Shown: positions 61,871-64,000 of the stretch, in pieces
Layout: every line of letters starts with the position of its first letter
Numbering within the stretch: position 1 is the first letter of the stretch
Assembly: GCA_963762825.1 (NCBI GenBank)
Contig: CAVXLZ010000001.1
Span: 124,001 to 188,000 of the forward strand
Source: Miltoncostaea sp963762825
Lineage (GTDB): Bacteria > Actinomycetota > Thermoleophilia > Miltoncostaeales > Miltoncostaeaceae
DNA: 64,000 nucleotides
Direction: 5' to 3'
Made by a program: the position numbers and the translations under genes
The notes under the pieces: model-generated
The model's input: the letters and a program-made list of their open reading frames with translations, nothing else
The model's database searches: none
Told to the model about the DNA's origin: nothing

Positions 61871-62665
61871 ATGCTCCTCGCGATCGACGTGGGGAACACG
61901 CAGACCCAGGCCGGTGTCTACCACGGCGAGGATCTGCTCCACGAATGGCGCATCTCGACCGAGCGGGGTGCCACCGCCGACGAGCTGGCCGCCCACCACG
62001 ACCAGATCCTGCGCCTGCGCGGGGGCAGCCTCGGTGAACTCGACGAGATGGTCGTGGCGTCGGTGGTCCCGCCGCTCTCGGCGGCGTACCTCTCGCTCGC
62101 CCTCAAGTACCTCCAGCGCGAGGCCCTGCTCATCGGCCCCGGCGTGCGGACCGGCATCTCCCTGGCCATCGACAACCCGCGCGAGCTCGGTGCCGACCGC
62201 CTGGTCAACGCCGTGGCCGCGTTCCGCCGCCACGGCGGTCCGTGCATCGTGGTCAACTTCGGCACGGCCACGACCTTCGACGCCATCTCGGAGGCCGGCG
62301 AGTACCTGGGCGGGGCGATCGCCCCGGGCATCGAGACCTCCCTGGACGCCCTCACCGCGCGGGCCGCCCGGCTGGTCAAGATCGACCTCATCGCCCCACC
62401 GCGAGCCATCGGCAAGTCCACCGCCGAGAGCATGCGCTCGGGCGTGGTCTTCGGGACGGTCGCCATGGTCAACGGCGTCGTGGCGCGGATGAAGGACGAG
62501 CTCGGCCCCGGCACGATCGTCCTCGCAACCGGAGGGCTCGCCTCGCTGGTGTGCCCCCTCTCCGAGCAGATCGACGAGAACCACCCCCTGCTCACCCTCG
62601 AGGGCCTGCGAATGGTGCACGAGCTGAACGTCGAGCGGGTCGAGGCGACGGGGGAGGCCCGATGA
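61871..62665 (+). CDS. coaX: Type III pantothenate kinase
   Basis: Phosphorylates pantothenate, the first step of CoA synthesis. The 264-residue ASKHA protein has MLLAIDVGNTQTQAGVYHGE (1-20), the substrate motif DNPRELGADRLVNAVAAFRR (about 99-118), VVNFGTATTFDAIS (about 126-139), and GEYLGGAIAPGIETSLDALT (about 143-162). ATG 61871 is chosen; GTG 61865, overlapping the DUF2469 stop, would add two residues. Its stop overlaps dusB (ATGA). Confidence 0.95.
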   Translation: MLLAIDVGNTQTQAGVYHGEDLLHEWRISTERGATADELAAHHDQILRLRGGSLGELDEMVVASVVPPLSAAYLSLALKYLQREALLIGPGVRTGISLAIDNPRELGADRLVNAVAAFRRHGGPCIVVNFGTATTFDAISEAGEYLGGAIAPGIETSLDALTARAARLVKIDLIAPPRAIGKSTAESMRSGVVFGTVAMVNGVVARMKDELGPGTIVLATGGLASLVCPLSEQIDENHPLLTLEGLRMVHELNVERVEATGEAR

Positions 62666-63717
62666 GGAAGAGGATGCGCAACGTGCTCTCCGAGAGGGCG
62701 ACGGCGGGCGCGACCCCGAAGGCCGAGCCACCTGAGAACTGGCCCGTCGCCGAGCCCTTCGCGATCGGTGATCTGCAGCTCGCCAATCGTCTCGTGCAGC
62801 CTCCGCTCGCCGGCATCGCCAACTGGGCCTTCCGGCGCCAGTCGCGCCGCCACGGAGCCGGCCTGGCCGTGTCGGAGATGATCGCGAGCTTCGGCATCAG
62901 GTACGCCAACCGCAAGACCCTCGGAATGCTCACGATCGTGCCCGACGAGCACCCGGTCGGCGTCCAGGTCTTCGGCGCCGACATCGATGCGATGGTCGAA
63001 GCGGCCCGGGCGGTCGAGGCGGCGGGCGCCGATCTGATCGACATCAACATGGGCTGCCCGGTCAACAAGATCTGCAAGACCGGGGCCGGCGCGGCGATGC
63101 TCGCCGATCCGGCTGCCGCCGCGCGGATCGTGTCGGCCATGGTCCGTGCCGTGAGCGTGCCGGTCACCGTCAAGATGCGCCGCGGAATCACCCCGAGCAG
63201 CTCCACTCCGCTCGAGAACGCCCGCCGCTTCGAGGCGGCCGGCGCGGCGGCCCTCTGCTTCCACCCGCGCGCCGCGGCCGAGGAGTACGGGGGCACGGCC
63301 GACCACGGCATCACCGCCGAGGTTGTGGGCGCGGTCGGGATCCCGGTCATCGCGAGCGGCGACATCGCCACGCCCGGGGATGCGCGCCGTGTGCTGGAGG
63401 AGACCGGCTGCGCGGCGATCGCGGTCGGGAGGGCCGCGCTGGGCAACCCATGGGTCTACGGTGAGATCCTCGCGGGCACGGCGTCCGAGCGGCCGGGCCT
63501 CGCGGAGGTCGTCGAGGAGATCGCCGTCTTCGCCGCGGATGCCCGCCTGGCGATCGGAGACTCCCGGGCGGTCGGATACCTGCGCAAGTTCTACCCGTGG
63601 TACCTGGCGGGCCACGACGTCGGGGCGCCGACCCTCTCCGCGCTGCTCACCGATCCCACGCTCGAGGGCGCGCTCGCCCGGCTCCGCTCGCTCGCCTCCG
63701 CTTCCGCAGCCGCTTGA
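62662..63717 (+). CDS. dusB: tRNA-dihydrouridine synthase (DusB-like)
   Basis: An FMN enzyme that reduces specific uridines of tRNA. The 351-residue protein has VQPPLAGIANWAFRRQSRRH (about 45-64), the catalytic cysteine in DLIDINMGCPVNKICKTGAG (about 126-145), VTVKMRRGITPSSSTP (with the conserved Lys-Arg), LCFHPRAAAEEYGGTADHGI and VIASGDIATPGDARRVL. An extra basic N-terminus of about 30 residues precedes the barrel. ATG 62662 overlaps coaX. The coaX-dusB-greA order is widespread in Gram-positive bacteria. Confidence 0.95.
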   Translation: MRKRMRNVLSERATAGATPKAEPPENWPVAEPFAIGDLQLANRLVQPPLAGIANWAFRRQSRRHGAGLAVSEMIASFGIRYANRKTLGMLTIVPDEHPVGVQVFGADIDAMVEAARAVEAAGADLIDINMGCPVNKICKTGAGAAMLADPAAAARIVSAMVRAVSVPVTVKMRRGITPSSSTPLENARRFEAAGAAALCFHPRAAAEEYGGTADHGITAEVVGAVGIPVIASGDIATPGDARRVLEETGCAAIAVGRAALGNPWVYGEILAGTASERPGLAEVVEEIAVFAADARLAIGDSRAVGYLRKFYPWYLAGHDVGAPTLSALLTDPTLEGALARLRSLASASAAA

Positions 63718-63791
63718 ATCCGCAGGTCGGCGAAGCTACGTTTCGCGCCGCTGATCGGCCGTCAGCGCCCTAGACGAAGGAGACCCACCCG

Positions 63792-64000
63792 ATGGACCGC
63801 GAAGTGATCCTGACGGAAGAGGGCTACGCGAAGCTCACCGAGGAGATCGAGTACCTCACGACCACGAAGCGGCGTGAGGTCGCGGAGAGGATCAAGGAGG
63901 CGCGCGAGTTCGGCGACATCTCCGAGAACTCCGAGTACGACGACGCCAAGAACGAGCAGGCGCAGCTCTTCTACCGCATCCAGTCGCTCGAGCAGAAGCT
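63792..64000 (+). CDS. greA: Transcription elongation factor GreA (3' end outside window)
   Basis: Restarts backtracked RNA polymerase by stimulating transcript cleavage. Only the first 69 codons are in the window: MDREVILTEEGYAKLTEEIE and the coiled-coil finger with the conserved tip AREFGDISENSEYDDAKNEQ, whose acidic residues reach the polymerase active site. ATG 63792 follows AAGGAG by about ten bases. The C-terminal FKBP-like domain lies outside. Confidence 0.96.
   Translation, partial: MDREVILTEEGYAKLTEEIEYLTTTKRREVAERIKEAREFGDISENSEYDDAKNEQAQLFYRIQSLEQK

Overview
The window is chromosomal DNA from a high-GC actinobacterium. I lean to class Thermoleophilia or a relative; this is an inference from gene content and not a marker-based placement. 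The supporting points are the very GC-rich third codon positions, the actinobacterial DUF2469 protein, a fused 2-oxoglutarate dehydrogenase E2/E1 polypeptide, the tilS-hpt-ftsH-fol block, and about 20 genes whose start codon lies only six or seven bases after a TANNNT -10 box, which implies leaderless mRNAs. I see no insertion sequence, prophage, CRISPR array or rRNA.

Layout. 0-9 kb: a dehydrogenase fragment, a YihY/BrkB membrane protein, a Nei/Fpg DNA glycosylase, a membrane protein, a low-molecular-weight tyrosine phosphatase coupled to a fructosamine-kinase-like protein, and the large helicase Lhr. 9-14 kb: a PiT phosphate transporter with a small membrane partner, a CHAP peptidoglycan hydrolase behind a sigma-28-like promoter, ClpS, and a thiamine-diphosphate enzyme. 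13.4-20.2 kb: an operon of fused 2-oxoglutarate dehydrogenase E2-E1, E3 (lpdA) and a lipoate-ligase-like gene. 20-27 kb: a mixed region with two glyoxalase-fold proteins, an AraC regulator, an MscS channel, initiator tRNA-fMet, a half-size cyclase-like protein bounded by a degraded copy of the tRNA 5' half, and a MOSC protein; about 22.1-26.1 kb is visibly less GC-rich. 27-31 kb: the primary sigma factor with a LexA-type box at its promoter, a TPR protein, PilT and an HxlR regulator.

31-41 kb: a minus-strand run (DUF6687, PhzF, a 68-aa protein, two ArsA/Get3-like ATPases, a ThiO-like oxidoreductase, a methyltransferase) followed by Ppx/GppA, tRNA-Leu and a CDF zinc-type exporter with an unusual 19-bp-spacer promoter. 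41-50 kb: methylglyoxal synthase, acetyl-CoA synthetase, a bPH2 protein, then a squalene operon (prenyl synthase, hpnC, hpnD, hpnE) divergent from a zinc dehydrogenase. 50-55 kb: a DNA-binding coiled-coil protein, FIST, DUF2007, rhomboid, argF, a diguanylate cyclase and a PAP2 phosphatase. 55-64 kb: a plus-strand housekeeping block (TlpA-type thioredoxin, tilS, hpt, ftsH, folP, folB, folK, DUF2469, coaX, dusB, greA).

Themes. Translation is mostly either coupled (four-base ATGA/GTGA overlaps) or leaderless. The E2-E1, E3 and lipoate-ligase genes together could build and lipoylate a complete 2-oxoglutarate dehydrogenase. The prenyl synthase with HpnC, HpnD and HpnE would carry C5 units to squalene, but no full-length squalene-hopene cyclase is present here. 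Four otherwise well-conserved genes (PiT, E2-E1, DUF6687, hpnE) each have one single-base frame break in a C/G run, which looks more like residual sequencing error than decay.
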